In this document: piece after piece, positions 30,691-40,244 of the stretch
How the letters are laid out: the number at the start of each line of letters is the position of its first letter
How positions within the stretch are numbered: the stretch's first letter is position 1
Origin: Pantoea sp. Mb-10
Lineage (GTDB): Bacteria > Pseudomonadota > Gammaproteobacteria > Enterobacterales > Enterobacteriaceae
Direction: 5' to 3'
DNA: 64,000 nucleotides
Assembly (NCBI RefSeq): GCF_021272205.1
Contig: NZ_JAJSDX010000002.1
Location: forward strand, 186,001 to 250,000
Program-made: the position numbers and the translations under genes
The notes under the pieces: model-generated
What the model was told of the DNA's origin: nothing
What the model saw: only the letters and a program-made list of their open reading frames with translations
The model's database searches: none

Positions 30691-32396
30691 GCGGTGGGCT
30701 CCGTGAGGTGAGAGGAGGGACGTAGCGTGCGCTGCCCGGCTTTGGGCAGCGTAAAGGCGATCTCCGTGCCGGGATTCAGGCGGCTAATCTGTAAGCCTTG
30801 TCCTGAAAGCAGCTTGACGCGATGGTGCACGTTGAGCAGGCCAATTTTATTGCCTGGCATGTCGTCGCGCGCCACGCGGGCCATCACCGCATCGCTGATG
30901 CCGGCGCCGGTATCGCGCACCGCGATGCGCACGCGATCCCCTAAATCTTTGACGCTCAACGTCACCACCCCTTTGCCGCGACACGGCTGGATACCGTGCA
31001 CGATGGCGTTCTCCACCAGCGGCTGAATCAGCAGGCTGGGCAGCGCAAAGTGCAGATCTTCGTCCACGTCATAAATCATGCTGAGCTTGTCGCCGAAGCG
31101 CGCCTGCTCAATGGCGATGTAATCTTTCACCTGCCACAGCTCTTTTTTAATATCGATGGCTTCGTCATCGTTCAGCTCCAGGTTGTAGCGTAAATAGCGG
31201 GACAGGTTGATCACCAGCTGGCGCGCCGTGTCCGGATTCAGCCGGATTGACGCGGAGATGGCATTGAGCGCGTTAAACAGAAAATGCGGGTTAATTTTGC
31301 TTTGCAGCGCGCGCAATTCGGCTTTGTTGGCCATTTCACGCAACTGTTCAGCGCGCGACACTTCCAGCTGCGTAGAGATAATTTGCGACAGGCCTACCGC
31401 CATCTCTTTTAGCGCGTCAGTAATGCGGTGCGCTTTGCGGTAGTAGATTTTTAGCGTACCGGTGACCTCGCCTTTTTCCCTTAAGGGAATCACCAGCATA
31501 GAGTGGATGTCTTTGGTGCGGTGCGCTTCATCATTGTTTTTGATAATGATTTTCCCCGAAGCGATCGCCTGTGCGGTTGTCGGGCTGATGCCATCGTCGC
31601 CGTTATGGTAGTTTTGCGCGCCGTAACCCACGTAGGCCAGGATCTGGCGTGTGTTGGTGATGGCCACCGCGTCGGCGTGAATATCGTTGCAGATGATTTC
31701 ACAGACCTGGCGCAGCGAACGGCTATTGACCTGGCGAAACAGCGGCAGCGTTTTGTTGGCAATGTCCAGCGCCAGCTTGGCCTGCCGTGCGGCAATCGCC
31801 TCCTTTTCGCCTTCCACGCTTTGCACCAGCAGCACAATCAGGCCGATGCTTGACGCGCCCAGAATCATCGGTAGCGCGATGTCAGATACGATCACCCAAC
31901 CCTGCGCCGTTGGCTTGGCCCACAGCACAATCAGCAGCATGGTAAAGGCTTCGCACAGCATGCCGGCCACAATGCCGATGCGCCAGCGGCGGGCCTTATC
32001 AACGCGCCGGTGAATCAGCCCTGACGCCAGGCCCGCGAGCAGGCTGGTGATGAGGCAGGGCACGGCGGTGATGCCCTCCATATCAATTAAATAGCGGTGA
32101 ACGCCCGCGATGACCCCAGTGGCAATGCCTACCCACGGACCGAATAAAATGCCACCCGCCATTACCGCGATCACGCGCACGTTAAGCAGCGAGCCCTCAA
32201 CGTGGATCGCGGACCAGGTACTGAACAGGGCGAACAGCGAGAAGATCGCCGTGACGGCCATTTTTTCGCCGAGTGTGTGCTCATCTTTCTGCAACAGCTG
32301 ACGAAACAGGCGCGTGCGGGTGAGGAAGAACAGACAAATCAGCATCAGCGCGGCGCGGTCAAACACGGCCAGCAGCATATCAAAATGGGAAAGCAA
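30687..32396 (-). CDS. ypdA: LytS-type sensor histidine kinase YpdA (PyrS)
   Basis: A 569-aa membrane kinase. A 5TM-LytTR sensor domain with several helices fills about residues 1-200 ([40 protein letters not shown] region), then a GAF-like domain (about 220-350), a His-kinase domain with the phosphoacceptor in [17 protein letters not shown], and an ATPase domain ([17 protein letters not shown]). The start is a TTG at 32396, which aligns six residues ahead of E. coli [12 protein letters not shown] and has GAGAG upstream; the ATG at 32378 has no ribosome-binding site. Confidence 0.93.
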   Translation of the reverse strand: MLSHFDMLLAVFDRAALMLICLFFLTRTRLFRQLLQKDEHTLGEKMAVTAIFSLFALFSTWSAIHVEGSLLNVRVIAVMAGGILFGPWVGIATGVIAGVHRYLIDMEGITAVPCLITSLLAGLASGLIHRRVDKARRWRIGIVAGMLCEAFTMLLIVLWAKPTAQGWVIVSDIALPMILGASSIGLIVLLVQSVEGEKEAIAARQAKLALDIANKTLPLFRQVNSRSLRQVCEIICNDIHADAVAITNTRQILAYVGYGAQNYHNGDDGISPTTAQAIASGKIIIKNNDEAHRTKDIHSMLVIPLREKGEVTGTLKIYYRKAHRITDALKEMAVGLSQIISTQLEVSRAEQLREMANKAELRALQSKINPHFLFNALNAISASIRLNPDTARQLVINLSRYLRYNLELNDDEAIDIKKELWQVKDYIAIEQARFGDKLSMIYDVDEDLHFALPSLLIQPLVENAIVHGIQPCRGKGVVTLSVKDLGDRVRIAVRDTGAGISDAVMARVARDDMPGNKIGLLNVHHRVKLLSGQGLQISRLNPGTEIAFTLPKAGQRTLRPSSHLTEPTA

Positions 32397-32606
32397 AGGG
32401 ATCTCTCAGCGCCGAGGGGGGTAGGCTCATGATAAAAAATGTGTCCGCCAACTGCCAGCACTGCGGCGCGTAACCTGCCATTGTGCGCATCTACATCAAT
32501 TTTTTGCCGTTGTAACACGCGCTCCAGGCACGTAACTTGTGCGGCGCGCTGGTTGTCGCCGAAACGGTTTGCTATCGTGCCGGGGAGCGATTCACTGAGT
32601 AGCGCT

Positions 32607-33131
32607 ATGCAATTAATGACCCCGCGTTTGTGCCTGACCCGGCTTCAGCCGGAAGACTGGCACATTTTTAAAACCGTGCACCAGCAGGCCGCCACCATGA
32701 CATGGGTGAGCGACATTCCCGATGAAGAGGATATCCGCCAGCGCTTCACCGAGCGCCTCGTGCCGTGGCAGATCACCAGTTTTCATATGCTCTGCCTGGT
32801 AGCGCGGCTCCGCGACAGCGGCGAACCTATCGGCCTGTTTGGCTGCAGCGCAGAGTGGGCGCCGCATCGCCAGGCGGAAGTGGGGTATATGCTCGCGCAA
32901 GCGTTTACCGGCAAGGGCTACGGCAGCGAAGCGCTGGCGGCGCTCTGCACCTTTTTGCTCGATGCAGAATTTCATAAACTCAAAGCGCTGGTGGTGGAGG
33001 GGAATTGGCCGTCCCGGCGCATTTTGGAAAAGAATGGTTTCGTGCTTGAGGGAACTTTGCAGGATAATTATCTGCTAAAAGGCGATTGGGTAAACGACTG
33101 GGCGTTTGGCCGCCTTAATCCGCGCGCGTAA
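32607..33131 (+). CDS. GNAT family N-acetyltransferase (RimJ/RimL-like)
   Basis: A 174-aa acetyltransferase. It has the N-terminal TPRLCLTRLQPEDW typical of RimJ/RimL/YdaF-type enzymes, the acetyl-CoA loop in QAFTGKGYGSEALAALC, and the C-terminal NWPSRRILEKNGFVLEGTLQDNYLLKGDW. The substrate cannot be told from sequence; protein N-termini or small amines are common. The ATG at 32607 was chosen over longer in-frame possibilities because the domain begins there; the ribosome-binding site is weak. It is divergent from ypdA and upstream of alaC. Confidence 0.8.
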   Translation: MQLMTPRLCLTRLQPEDWHIFKTVHQQAATMTWVSDIPDEEDIRQRFTERLVPWQITSFHMLCLVARLRDSGEPIGLFGCSAEWAPHRQAEVGYMLAQAFTGKGYGSEALAALCTFLLDAEFHKLKALVVEGNWPSRRILEKNGFVLEGTLQDNYLLKGDWVNDWAFGRLNPRA

Positions 33132-33250
33132 AAAATATTTTCTGCTGCGCTCGACAGCGTTATCCGCAACGCGTTATGTTCATGCTTCGGTCACCGCAGT
33201 GACCAACGTCGCTCGGACGGTCCGGGCGCTAACGTAATCCCGAGGATAAC

Positions 33251-34486
33251 ATGGCTGATAACAGCACCCCCCGTCGTTTCTCGCGTATAGAACGCCTTCC
33301 GCCCTATGTGTTTAACATCACTGCTGAATTGAAGATGGCTGCGCGTCGGCGCGGCGAAGACATCATCGATTTCTCGATGGGCAATCCTGACGGCGCCACG
33401 CCGCCGCATATCGTGGAAAAACTGTGCCAGGTGGCACAGCGGGAAGATACCCACGGCTACTCCACGTCAAAAGGTATCCCGCGCCTGCGTCGTGCAATCG
33501 CTCGCTGGTATGCCGATCGCTATCAGGTCGATATCGATCCGGAATCAGAAGCGATTGTCACGATTGGATCAAAAGAGGGACTGGCGCACCTGATGCTGGC
33601 CACGCTGGATCACGGTGACACCGTGCTGGTACCCAATCCCAGCTACCCCATTCATATCTATGGCGCAGTGATTGCTGGTGCACAGGTGCGCTCAGTGCCG
33701 CTGGTCGCCGGCGTGGACTTCTTCAACGAACTCGAACGCGCCATCCGCGAAAGCTATCCCAAGCCCAAGATGATGATCTTGGGGTTCCCGTCGAATCCCA
33801 CTTCGCAATGCGTCGAGCTGGATTTCTTTGAGCGCGTGATTGCGCTGGCGAAGCAGTACAACGTGCTGGTTATCCACGATTTGGCCTACGCGGATATTAC
33901 CTACGACGGCTGGAAAGCGCCGTCGATCATGCAGGTGCCCGGTGCACGCGACGTGGCGGTGGAGTTTTTTACCCTGTCGAAAAGCTACAATATGGCGGGC
34001 TGGCGCATCGGCTTTATGGTCGGCAACAAAGAGCTGGTAGCGGCATTAGCGCGTATTAAAAGCTATCACGATTATGGCACCTTTACCCCGCTGCAGGTGG
34101 CGGCCATCGCCGCGCTGGAAGGGGATCAGCAGTGCGTGCGCGATATTGCCGAACAGTACAAGCGCCGTCGCGACGTGCTGGTCAAAGGGCTGCACGAGGC
34201 GGGCTGGATGGTGGATCTGCCCAAAGCGTCCATGTACGTGTGGGCAAAAATCCCCGACCACTACGCGCATCTCGGCTCGCTGGAGTTTGCTAAGCTGCTG
34301 CTGCAAGAGGCGAAGGTGTGCGTCTCGCCGGGCATTGGCTTTGGTGATTACGGTGACACTCACGTGCGTTTTGCGTTGATCGAGAACAGCGATCGGATTC
34401 GTCAGGCGGTACGGGGCATTAAAAGCATGTTTCGCGCGGACGGTATTTTGCCGGGCACGGTGAAGACGTTAGAAGACGCGGAGTAA
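33251..34486 (+). CDS. alaC: Glutamate-pyruvate aminotransferase AlaC
   Basis: A 411-aa PLP aminotransferase (fold type I) that makes alanine from pyruvate and glutamate. The PLP lysine is K244 in [17 protein letters not shown]. Other conserved parts are [30 protein letters not shown] and the substrate arginine near the end in [16 protein letters not shown]. It is one residue shorter than E. coli AlaC and sits next to ypdAB as in E. coli. CCGAGGATAAC precedes the ATG. Confidence 0.96.
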   Translation: MADNSTPRRFSRIERLPPYVFNITAELKMAARRRGEDIIDFSMGNPDGATPPHIVEKLCQVAQREDTHGYSTSKGIPRLRRAIARWYADRYQVDIDPESEAIVTIGSKEGLAHLMLATLDHGDTVLVPNPSYPIHIYGAVIAGAQVRSVPLVAGVDFFNELERAIRESYPKPKMMILGFPSNPTSQCVELDFFERVIALAKQYNVLVIHDLAYADITYDGWKAPSIMQVPGARDVAVEFFTLSKSYNMAGWRIGFMVGNKELVAALARIKSYHDYGTFTPLQVAAIAALEGDQQCVRDIAEQYKRRRDVLVKGLHEAGWMVDLPKASMYVWAKIPDHYAHLGSLEFAKLLLQEAKVCVSPGIGFGDYGDTHVRFALIENSDRIRQAVRGIKSMFRADGILPGTVKTLEDAE

Positions 34487-34492
34487 ATGAAG

Positions 34493-34514
34493 AGGGCGAC
34501 CCGATGGTCGCCCT
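34493..34514. terminator. Hairpin between alaC and ypdK
   Basis: A 9-bp perfect stem (AGGGCGACC / GGTCGCCCT) with a 4-nt loop between the converging alaC and ypdK genes. No strong T tract. Confidence 0.5.
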
Positions 34515-34522
34515 GCCTGGCA

Positions 34523-34597
34523 TCATTTCAGCATCAGCACAAAGGTGCCAACCCAGATTAACAGGAAAAAAGAGATTCCCATCAAAGCGTATCTCAC
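34523..34597 (-). CDS. ypdK: Small membrane protein YpdK
   Basis: A 24-aa peptide, almost all one transmembrane helix: VRYALMGISFFLLIWVGT followed by FVLMLK. It aligns with the E. coli 23-aa YpdK (MKYFFMGISFMVIVWAGT...), which lies at the same place after alaC. The start is GTG at 34597 with GAGGAG seven bases upstream. Conservation of so short a frame with its ribosome-binding site supports a real gene. The function is unknown. Confidence 0.85.
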   Translation of the reverse strand: MRYALMGISFFLLIWVGTFVLMLK

Positions 34598-34799
34598 AGA
34601 ACAACTCCTCTGAGCAGTTATCATGCTGGCGATCCCAACCCAGCGTAACCCGAACAGAACAAGAGAAAGGTGGAGTTCATGGGTGCTGCACGCTTTCATC
34701 TCAGGTGGTTCCAGGCAGGCCCAGAACAGGATCGAGCGCTAATCTACCCGCATTTTTCTCAAAAATAAATAGGTCAGTTCTGAGAAGTTGCTCACATTT
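34598..34799. other. Spacer between ypdK and the efflux pair
   Basis: About 200 bases including the ypdK ribosome-binding site and, presumably, its promoter. I see no gene or further signal. Confidence 0.4.
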
Positions 34800-35828
34800 T
34801 CAGCGGGGCTGAATTTCCGGCACCGCTGACATCCCCACGCGCAGTTTAGACAGATTCGGCTGATGCGTATCCAGCACAATTTTCACCGGCAGGCGCTGCA
34901 CCACTTTCGTGTAATTACCGGTGGCGTTGTCGGGCGCAATTGCAGAAAAGGTGGCCCCGGTGGCCGGCGCAATGCTGTCGACATGGCCGGTGAAAACGGT
35001 TCCGGGCAGGGCATCTACGCGGATCTTTACCGCTTGTCCCGGCTGCACATCACCCAACTGCGTTTCCAAAAAATGCGCGGTGACGTAAGCCTGCTGCAGC
35101 GGTACTACCGCCAGCAGACGGGTGCCCGCGCTGACGTAAGCGCCCTGGCGCACGGTACGTTGCGCCACCATGCCGTCAACCGGCGCCACAATGCGCGTAT
35201 AAGAAAGATTTAATCGCGCTTGATCGACGCTGGCTTCGGCGGTGCTGACATCCGCTGCCGCCTGACCCACTGCGGCCTGCAGCACGCCCACTTGCTTTTG
35301 CGCCGCAGCCAGCGCTGCCTCACTTTGCCGCACCGTCGCGGCAGCGCTACGCTGGGTTGCGTTGGCTTTCTGCTGTGCGTCGGCGGCGATGGTGCCGCTT
35401 TTGAATAGCCGATCGTAGCGCGACGCGCTTTGACCCGCATACTGCGCAGCGGCCTCGCTGGCCGCCAGCGCCGCGCGCGCCTGCGCGATGGTGGAGCGCT
35501 GCTGTTCAAGCTGCGCCTGGCTGCTCAGCAGCTTTGCCTGACTCACCTGCACATTCGCCTGTGCGGCTTCCAGCGCCACGCGGTAGTCGCGATCGTCTAG
35601 CGTGGCCAGCACATCGCCAGCCTTGACCGGTTGGTTATCCTGCACGTTGACCTGCGCCACATAGCCCGACACCTTCGGTGCGACCAAGGTGTAGTCGGCG
35701 TTGACATAGGCATCGTCGGTGCGGCGGTCGTGGGCGGTCAGCGCTGACCAGACAAAAAAGGCCATGGCCAGCAGCACAAGCAGCAGGGCGCACAGCAGCA
35801 GCGTTCTTTTTGAAGCAAAAGCAGGCAT
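34800..35828 (-). CDS. HlyD/EmrA-type membrane fusion protein
   Basis: A 342-aa periplasmic adaptor of a tripartite drug exporter. One N-terminal membrane helix (about 9-30) is followed by the biotinyl-lipoyl-like motif APKVSGYVAQVNVQDNQPVKAGDVLATLDD, a long Ala/Gln-rich coiled-coil hairpin (about 85-200), and the second lipoyl half LSYTRIVAPVDGMVAQRTVRQGAYV. The ATG at 35828 gives the helix at the usual place; longer starts run into the upstream gene. It starts 5 bases after the stop of the MFS gene, so the two form a pump operon. Confidence 0.88.
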   Translation of the reverse strand: MPAFASKRTLLLCALLLVLLAMAFFVWSALTAHDRRTDDAYVNADYTLVAPKVSGYVAQVNVQDNQPVKAGDVLATLDDRDYRVALEAAQANVQVSQAKLLSSQAQLEQQRSTIAQARAALAASEAAAQYAGQSASRYDRLFKSGTIAADAQQKANATQRSAAATVRQSEAALAAAQKQVGVLQAAVGQAAADVSTAEASVDQARLNLSYTRIVAPVDGMVAQRTVRQGAYVSAGTRLLAVVPLQQAYVTAHFLETQLGDVQPGQAVKIRVDALPGTVFTGHVDSIAPATGATFSAIAPDNATGNYTKVVQRLPVKIVLDTHQPNLSKLRVGMSAVPEIQPR

Positions 35829-35833
35829 ATCGA

Positions 35834-37435
35834 TTATCCCGACGTGGTCGTAGCAGGTTGAATAAGGGTGTGTGGCGGCCAGACGCGCGTTGGCAGCCAG
35901 GCGGTGAGTAGCAGCAACAGGGCGGCGAACACCGTGAGCATTTGCCACGCGTCGCTCAGACTGAGCACCATGGCTTGGTGTTTCACCAGCGCGGCGAAGC
36001 CGCTAAGCGCCTCGGTGCTGGCGGGCGTGCCGTCTGGCAACAAAGGCAGGCTGCGGCTTGACTGTGCCGCGTCCGGTGCCGTCATCAACCACGGCTGCGT
36101 TGCGGCGCGATTTAGCAAAACGTTGGAGTGAAACTGTTCGCGGTGGCTGATAAACCACGATACCAGGGTGCTGGCGGCAATGCTGGCGAAGCCGCGCACG
36201 GTGTTAAACATCGCAGAGGCGAACGGCCCTTCCGGCGGTGCGACCACGCTGGTGGCGCTCATCAGAATGGGCAAAATCACCATCGGCTGGCCGAACGCCT
36301 GCAAAATCTGAATGGACCAAAAGTTTTGCCGCGCCCAGTCGCTGGTGACATGCATGCCCATCCAACAGGCCGTCACCAATAATCCCACTCCGGCAGTGAG
36401 CACCCAGCGGCAATCGATCGCGCGCAGGTTGAGCAACGCCGCGATCAGCGGGGCAATCAACAGCTGCGGCAGACCCACGGCCAGCGCCAGCGGGGCAAAC
36501 TGCAGCGGACGGAAGCCCGCGACCTGGCTGAAATAGGCGGAGGGCAACGCCGAGCCGGAGAGCGTGAGAATCAGTACGCCCGCTAATCCCAACAGCCCGT
36601 GCGCAAGGTTACGCCGCCGCAGCATCTGGAGCTTGAACAGCGGTAACGGATGAAACCATTCATTAATAAAAAACACGATCAGCAACGCGAGGGCGCTGAA
36701 TACTAAGGCACTAAACAGCGGCGAACTAAGCCAGTCCAGCCGCTCTCCTTGGGTGAGTGCGAGGATCAGCAGCGCCATTCCGCTGCAGCCGGTGAGCATG
36801 CCGAACAGATCCATCTGCTGAAAGCGCTCACGGCGCAGCGGGTCCTGCGGCAATCCCCAGCCAATCAGCAGCATCGCAACCAGCATCGCGGGCACAATTT
36901 GCCAGAACACGAACGTCCAACCGACGTTATCCGTCCAAAACGCCGCCAGCGTCGCGGCAAGATTGGGACCAAAGGTGGCGGTCAATGCATAAGCCCCTAA
37001 GCCATAGAGCTTGATCGGCGGCGGTAAAAAGCGCAGCGCGACGGTCATCAGCAGCGGCGGCAGCGCGCCGCCAAACACGCCTTGTACCACGCGCAGGGCG
37101 ATAAACAGCGGGGCGGTGGGCAGCAGCGGTAACACCATACCGCAGAGGGTAAAGCCCAGCGAAACCGCCAGTGCAAAGCGGCGCAGCGAGAAGGTGACGG
37201 CAAACCAGGGGGCAATCATCATGGCGGCCACTTCGGCCGCCTGATACGCGGAAATCACCCAGCTACCCTGGTCGGCGCTCAGCCCCAGGGCGGCACGAAT
37301 GTCCGCCAGCGCGATATCGGTCACGCGGTCGTTGAGGCCGGAGGTTAATGCCGCAATCAGTACGCCCACTAACCCCAGCGCCAGACGCAGGGTAAACGGA
37401 TGCGGAGCAGGAGTCGCTGCAGGCTGGGCGGGCAT
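35834..37435 (-). CDS. EmrB-type MFS drug efflux transporter (DHA2 family)
   Basis: A 533-aa major facilitator with about 14 membrane segments, the size of DHA2 family pumps. Conserved features are GSWVISAYQAAEVAAMMIAPWFAV in the early helices and GVFGGALPPLLMTVALRFLPP around helix 4. It works with the adaptor encoded next to it and would need a TolC-type outer-membrane channel, which is not in this window. It is divergent from an IclR-type regulator gene, and two palindromic boxes lie between them. Substrates cannot be inferred. The ATG at 37435 is preceded by a fitting leader and a start at 37633 is unlikely because it would cross the operators. Confidence 0.86.
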   Translation of the reverse strand: MPAQPAATPAPHPFTLRLALGLVGVLIAALTSGLNDRVTDIALADIRAALGLSADQGSWVISAYQAAEVAAMMIAPWFAVTFSLRRFALAVSLGFTLCGMVLPLLPTAPLFIALRVVQGVFGGALPPLLMTVALRFLPPPIKLYGLGAYALTATFGPNLAATLAAFWTDNVGWTFVFWQIVPAMLVAMLLIGWGLPQDPLRRERFQQMDLFGMLTGCSGMALLILALTQGERLDWLSSPLFSALVFSALALLIVFFINEWFHPLPLFKLQMLRRRNLAHGLLGLAGVLILTLSGSALPSAYFSQVAGFRPLQFAPLALAVGLPQLLIAPLIAALLNLRAIDCRWVLTAGVGLLVTACWMGMHVTSDWARQNFWSIQILQAFGQPMVILPILMSATSVVAPPEGPFASAMFNTVRGFASIAASTLVSWFISHREQFHSNVLLNRAATQPWLMTAPDAAQSSRSLPLLPDGTPASTEALSGFAALVKHQAMVLSLSDAWQMLTVFAALLLLLTAWLPTRVWPPHTLIQPATTTSG

Positions 37436-37464
37436 GGTAAGGATCTCTGAGTTTATTGGTGCAG

Positions 37465-37484
37465 TGTACTGCAATGTGATACAG
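37465..37484. promoter_or_regulatory. Palindromic box 1, emr/iclR spacer
   Basis: TGTACTGCAATGTGATACAG. It matches box 2 at 19 of 20 bases and has TGTAC...ATACA ends around a 9-bp core. It lies 30 bases from the efflux start codon. Confidence 0.75.
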
Positions 37485-37510
37485 AAGGCGCATCTTACAT
37501 TTCGATATGA

Positions 37511-37530
37511 TGTATTGCAATGTGATACAG
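37511..37530. promoter_or_regulatory. Palindromic box 2, emr/iclR spacer
   Basis: TGTATTGCAATGTGATACAG. Its ends TGTAT and ATACA form a perfect inverted repeat around a 9-bp core. It starts 46 bases after box 1. The two boxes are likely the operators of the adjacent IclR-type regulator. Confidence 0.75.
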
Positions 37531-37586
37531 GGTGTGAAAGTGCGATCATTCGCGCTAGAGTAAGGCAGGCCAAAAAGGAACGCACA

Positions 37587-38372
37587 ATGGTGGAACGTCC
37601 CTCAAACCGCGAGGATGAAAAAGCCGGTGGCATTCAGGTCATCGCGCGTGCGGCAAAAATACTCCATGCGCTGGGCGAACATCCCAGTGGCATGAGCCTC
37701 GGTGAAATCGCGCAAGCGGTGGATTTACCGCGCTCAACGGTGCAACGCATCGTGGCCGCGCTGGATAATGCGCAGCTGGTGCGCAGCAGCGGGGCCGGAG
37801 GCCTGCGGCTGGGTCCCGCCTTGCTGAAACTGATTTCCAGCGTGCACAGCGACGTGGTGGATATCGTACGCCCTTTTCTTGAACAGCTCTCTGCGGCGGT
37901 GAATGAAACGGTGACGCTCTCACGCGCCAGCGGCACCCAGCTCGCCATCGTGCACTATGTGGTGGCTTCCCGCGAGCTGCGCGTGGTGCCGCGTATGGGC
38001 CTCAATCTGCCGCTGTATAGCACGTCCGGCGGGCGTGCGCTGCTGGCGCTGGAGTGCGATGAGGACGTGCGCGTTATCGTGGGCGAGGCCTATAAAGAAC
38101 TCACGGAAAAAACCGTAAAAACCTTGCCCCAGCTGCTAACACTGATCTCCGAGGTGCGCACCAGCGGATTGGCGATCGACCGTGGCGAAACGCTGGAAGG
38201 CATATCGACGATGGCGGTGGCCATCGACACGCTGCTTGGCCGCTTCTCAATTTCTCTGCTGGTGCCAGACGGGCGCTTCCAAAAGCACGAGGCGCGTTAC
38301 CGCGCAGAGATCGTGAGGTGTCGGGACGCGCTGATGCGCGAAATCGGGAAAATGACCGTCGTGGAGGAGTAG
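37587..38372 (+). CDS. IclR-family transcriptional regulator
   Basis: A 261-aa regulator. The N-terminal winged helix (about 12-75) reads VIARAAKILHALGEHPSGMSLGEIAQAVDLPRSTVQRIVAALD. The C-terminal effector domain (about 90-255) includes YSTSGGRALLALE and RGETLEGISTMAVAI, the usual IclR ligand-pocket region. The ATG at 37587 has AAAAAGGAACGCAC upstream; a start far upstream at 37299 would read through the operators. It leads an operon with a UspA protein and a membrane protein and is divergent from the efflux pair it probably represses. Confidence 0.88.
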   Translation: MVERPSNREDEKAGGIQVIARAAKILHALGEHPSGMSLGEIAQAVDLPRSTVQRIVAALDNAQLVRSSGAGGLRLGPALLKLISSVHSDVVDIVRPFLEQLSAAVNETVTLSRASGTQLAIVHYVVASRELRVVPRMGLNLPLYSTSGGRALLALECDEDVRVIVGEAYKELTEKTVKTLPQLLTLISEVRTSGLAIDRGETLEGISTMAVAIDTLLGRFSISLLVPDGRFQKHEARYRAEIVRCRDALMREIGKMTVVEE

Positions 38373-38378
38373 GGACAG

Positions 38379-38831
38379 ATGAAAACGTTATTGATGGCGA
38401 TTGATAATTCACCGGTGGCAGAAAAAGTGGTGGCGCTGACGCTGGAACAAGCGCAGGCGCAGCAGGCGCAGGTTGCCGTGCTGTGCTGCATCGATCCGGC
38501 ATATTCATCCTGCAATTTACCGATTGAGATCGCGGCGGGTGAAGATCCGGACGATTTCGCCGTTGCTAAAGATGAACAGAACACCGCGGAGAAAGTTGTG
38601 CGTCAGGCCCTCGCGCCGCTGCTGCGCGCCGGCATCACCGCACGCGGCCTGATTGTGGCGGGCGAAGCCGCAGAAACCATCGTGGCGCAGGCCAATGCGC
38701 TGCATGCCAGCATGATTATTATGGGCCGCCGACCGCTCTCGCCGTTTAACCGCTTGCTGAAAGGATCGGTCAGCGCGGCGGTGATTGAGCACGCCCGCTG
38801 CCCGGTACTGATTGACGTTCGCAAGGATTAA
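38379..38831 (+). CDS. Universal stress protein family
   Basis: A 150-aa single UspA domain. The N-terminal strand MKTLLMAIDNSPVAEKVV is followed by the ATP-binding-type loop near the C-terminus, IIMGRRPLSPFNRLLKGSVSAAVIEHARCPVLI, in the form G-x2-G-x9-G(S/T) expected for nucleotide-binding Usp proteins. It starts 6 bases after the iclR stop with GGAGTAGGGACAG upstream, so it is cotranscribed. Its role beside an efflux regulator is unknown. Confidence 0.88.
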   Translation: MKTLLMAIDNSPVAEKVVALTLEQAQAQQAQVAVLCCIDPAYSSCNLPIEIAAGEDPDDFAVAKDEQNTAEKVVRQALAPLLRAGITARGLIVAGEAAETIVAQANALHASMIIMGRRPLSPFNRLLKGSVSAAVIEHARCPVLIDVRKD

Positions 38832-38839
38832 TCGCGCGC

Positions 38840-39643
38840 ATGTTTGCTTCTCTTCCTCTTACGCTGGCGGCGTTGGCGCTGCTGGCGGGCGTGATTTTTC
38901 TGCTGGTGCGCACCACTTCGCTGCGTGCGTGGCAGGGCATTGCGCTGTTTTTATTGCCGCTGCTGCTCGCGAATATACTGTGGTTCAGCTGGTTGCAACC
39001 CCGTCAGGCGCGGCAAGCGATGGCGCAGGAGGTAGCGACGCAGCTGAGTATGGCGCCTGGCTACCGTCAACTCAAAGCGCAGGAACCGGCGCTGTGGCAG
39101 CTGCTGAACCGGGAGCTATTGCACAAGCGTCAGGCGGGCGTGCCTGCCGATCGCGCACTGGGCGAACTGCGCGGCTGGCTGCTGGATCTGGTGAACCAGC
39201 GCATGGCAAGGGCGGACGACGAGACGCTGGTCAATTATTTGCATGTCTCCGTAGAGGAAATGCAAGCGCTGCAGCAGGCTAGCCCGCAACAGTGCTTTCG
39301 CTTTTTATATCCGCAGGTAAGTGGCGGCGTTAATTTGCAGCAAACGCTGCCCCCCGCGCTCTGGCAGCGCGACGCGCAGGCGTTGGATCAGCTGCTGCAA
39401 AACAGCACCGGTGCGCCGCGACCCGTGGATCAGGCGCTGGCGCAGCGCGACCTGCAGCGTATTGTCGCCACGCTCAACGGCCAGTGGGGAGATAAACTGC
39501 AGCAGCTTTCACTGCCAGCCGACACCGCCGTGGACCGCGGTGCCCTCTGTGCCATGTCGATTGGGCTCTATCAGGGCATCCTCGCATTGCCTGCCAAACA
39601 GGCTGCCAACGTTTTGCGTAAAATGGTCAGCCTTACCGGTTAG
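38840..39643 (+). CDS. Uncharacterised membrane-anchored protein
   Basis: A 267-aa protein I do not recognise. Two hydrophobic segments at about residues 4-22 and 33-52 anchor it, and a Gln/Ala-rich, mostly helical soluble domain of about 210 residues follows. Two cysteines (in QQCFRFLYPQ and GALCAMSIGLYQG) might form a disulfide if the domain is periplasmic. It begins 8 bases after the UspA stop and is the third gene of the iclR operon. No enzyme motif is visible. Confidence 0.7.
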   Translation: MFASLPLTLAALALLAGVIFLLVRTTSLRAWQGIALFLLPLLLANILWFSWLQPRQARQAMAQEVATQLSMAPGYRQLKAQEPALWQLLNRELLHKRQAGVPADRALGELRGWLLDLVNQRMARADDETLVNYLHVSVEEMQALQQASPQQCFRFLYPQVSGGVNLQQTLPPALWQRDAQALDQLLQNSTGAPRPVDQALAQRDLQRIVATLNGQWGDKLQQLSLPADTAVDRGALCAMSIGLYQGILALPAKQAANVLRKMVSLTG

Positions 39644-39893
39644 ACGACGAAACAATGCCCGCAGTGCGCGGGCATCAAGGTCACTCTTACTGTTTTTATT
39701 TCGGGGTATTACCTGGTGTGGTGCAGACTGCGTGTTGTCTGACTGCATCTTCTCACCGCTCAATAGATAAGAAAAACCGTTTGGTTGTATCAATTTGATT
39801 GGTAAAAGCTAACCCTTTGCAGACATTTCGCGCTTCTTTCCTATAGAAGCGCGTGGCGAAGCCTTTTACACTGCTTCGCTTAACGAGGATCCC

Positions 39894-40178
39894 ATGATGA
39901 AAAAAATCTTTATCAGCGCCATTGCGCTTTTGCTGCTGGCTGGTTGCAGCGTAAATAAACCCGGTGGATTTGAACGCGTCGATGAAGATGCGCGCGCCAA
40001 TACTGTTCAATATCGTTACGATCCCCAGCACGTTAATAAAGACGCTATGGAGATGGATTTGGCGAGTTATTGTAACCAACGCGGATTTGATAAGGTGGAA
40101 TCACTGCCGGCGCAGGACAGTTATCTGCCAGGATTGAAAAAAACGTGGTACCAGTGTAATTACGCAATCAAAAGTTAA
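39894..40178 (+). CDS. Small lipoprotein of unknown function
   Basis: A 94-aa predicted lipoprotein. A signal peptide with the lipobox LLAGC (cysteine about 18) is followed by a mature part of about 76 residues containing two further cysteines (LASYCNQRGF and WYQCNYAIKS) that could form a disulfide. ATG is at 39894, with a second ATG directly after it; GAGGATCCC lies upstream. I do not recognise the family with confidence. A terminator follows. Confidence 0.75.
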   Translation: MMKKIFISAIALLLLAGCSVNKPGGFERVDEDARANTVQYRYDPQHVNKDAMEMDLASYCNQRGFDKVESLPAQDSYLPGLKKTWYQCNYAIKS

Positions 40179-40181
40179 AAA

Positions 40182-40215
40182 AAGGGCGGGGTAATTCCCG
40201 CCCTTACTTAATTTT
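40182..40215. terminator. Terminator after the small lipoprotein
   Basis: A 9-bp perfect stem (AAGGGCGGG / CCCGCCCTT) with a 6-nt loop, preceded by an A tract and followed by ACTTAATTTTTTATT. It lies between converging genes and can act both ways. Confidence 0.85.
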
Positions 40216-40244
40216 TTATTATTTGCTGTGTGTGCTTTGCCCAA

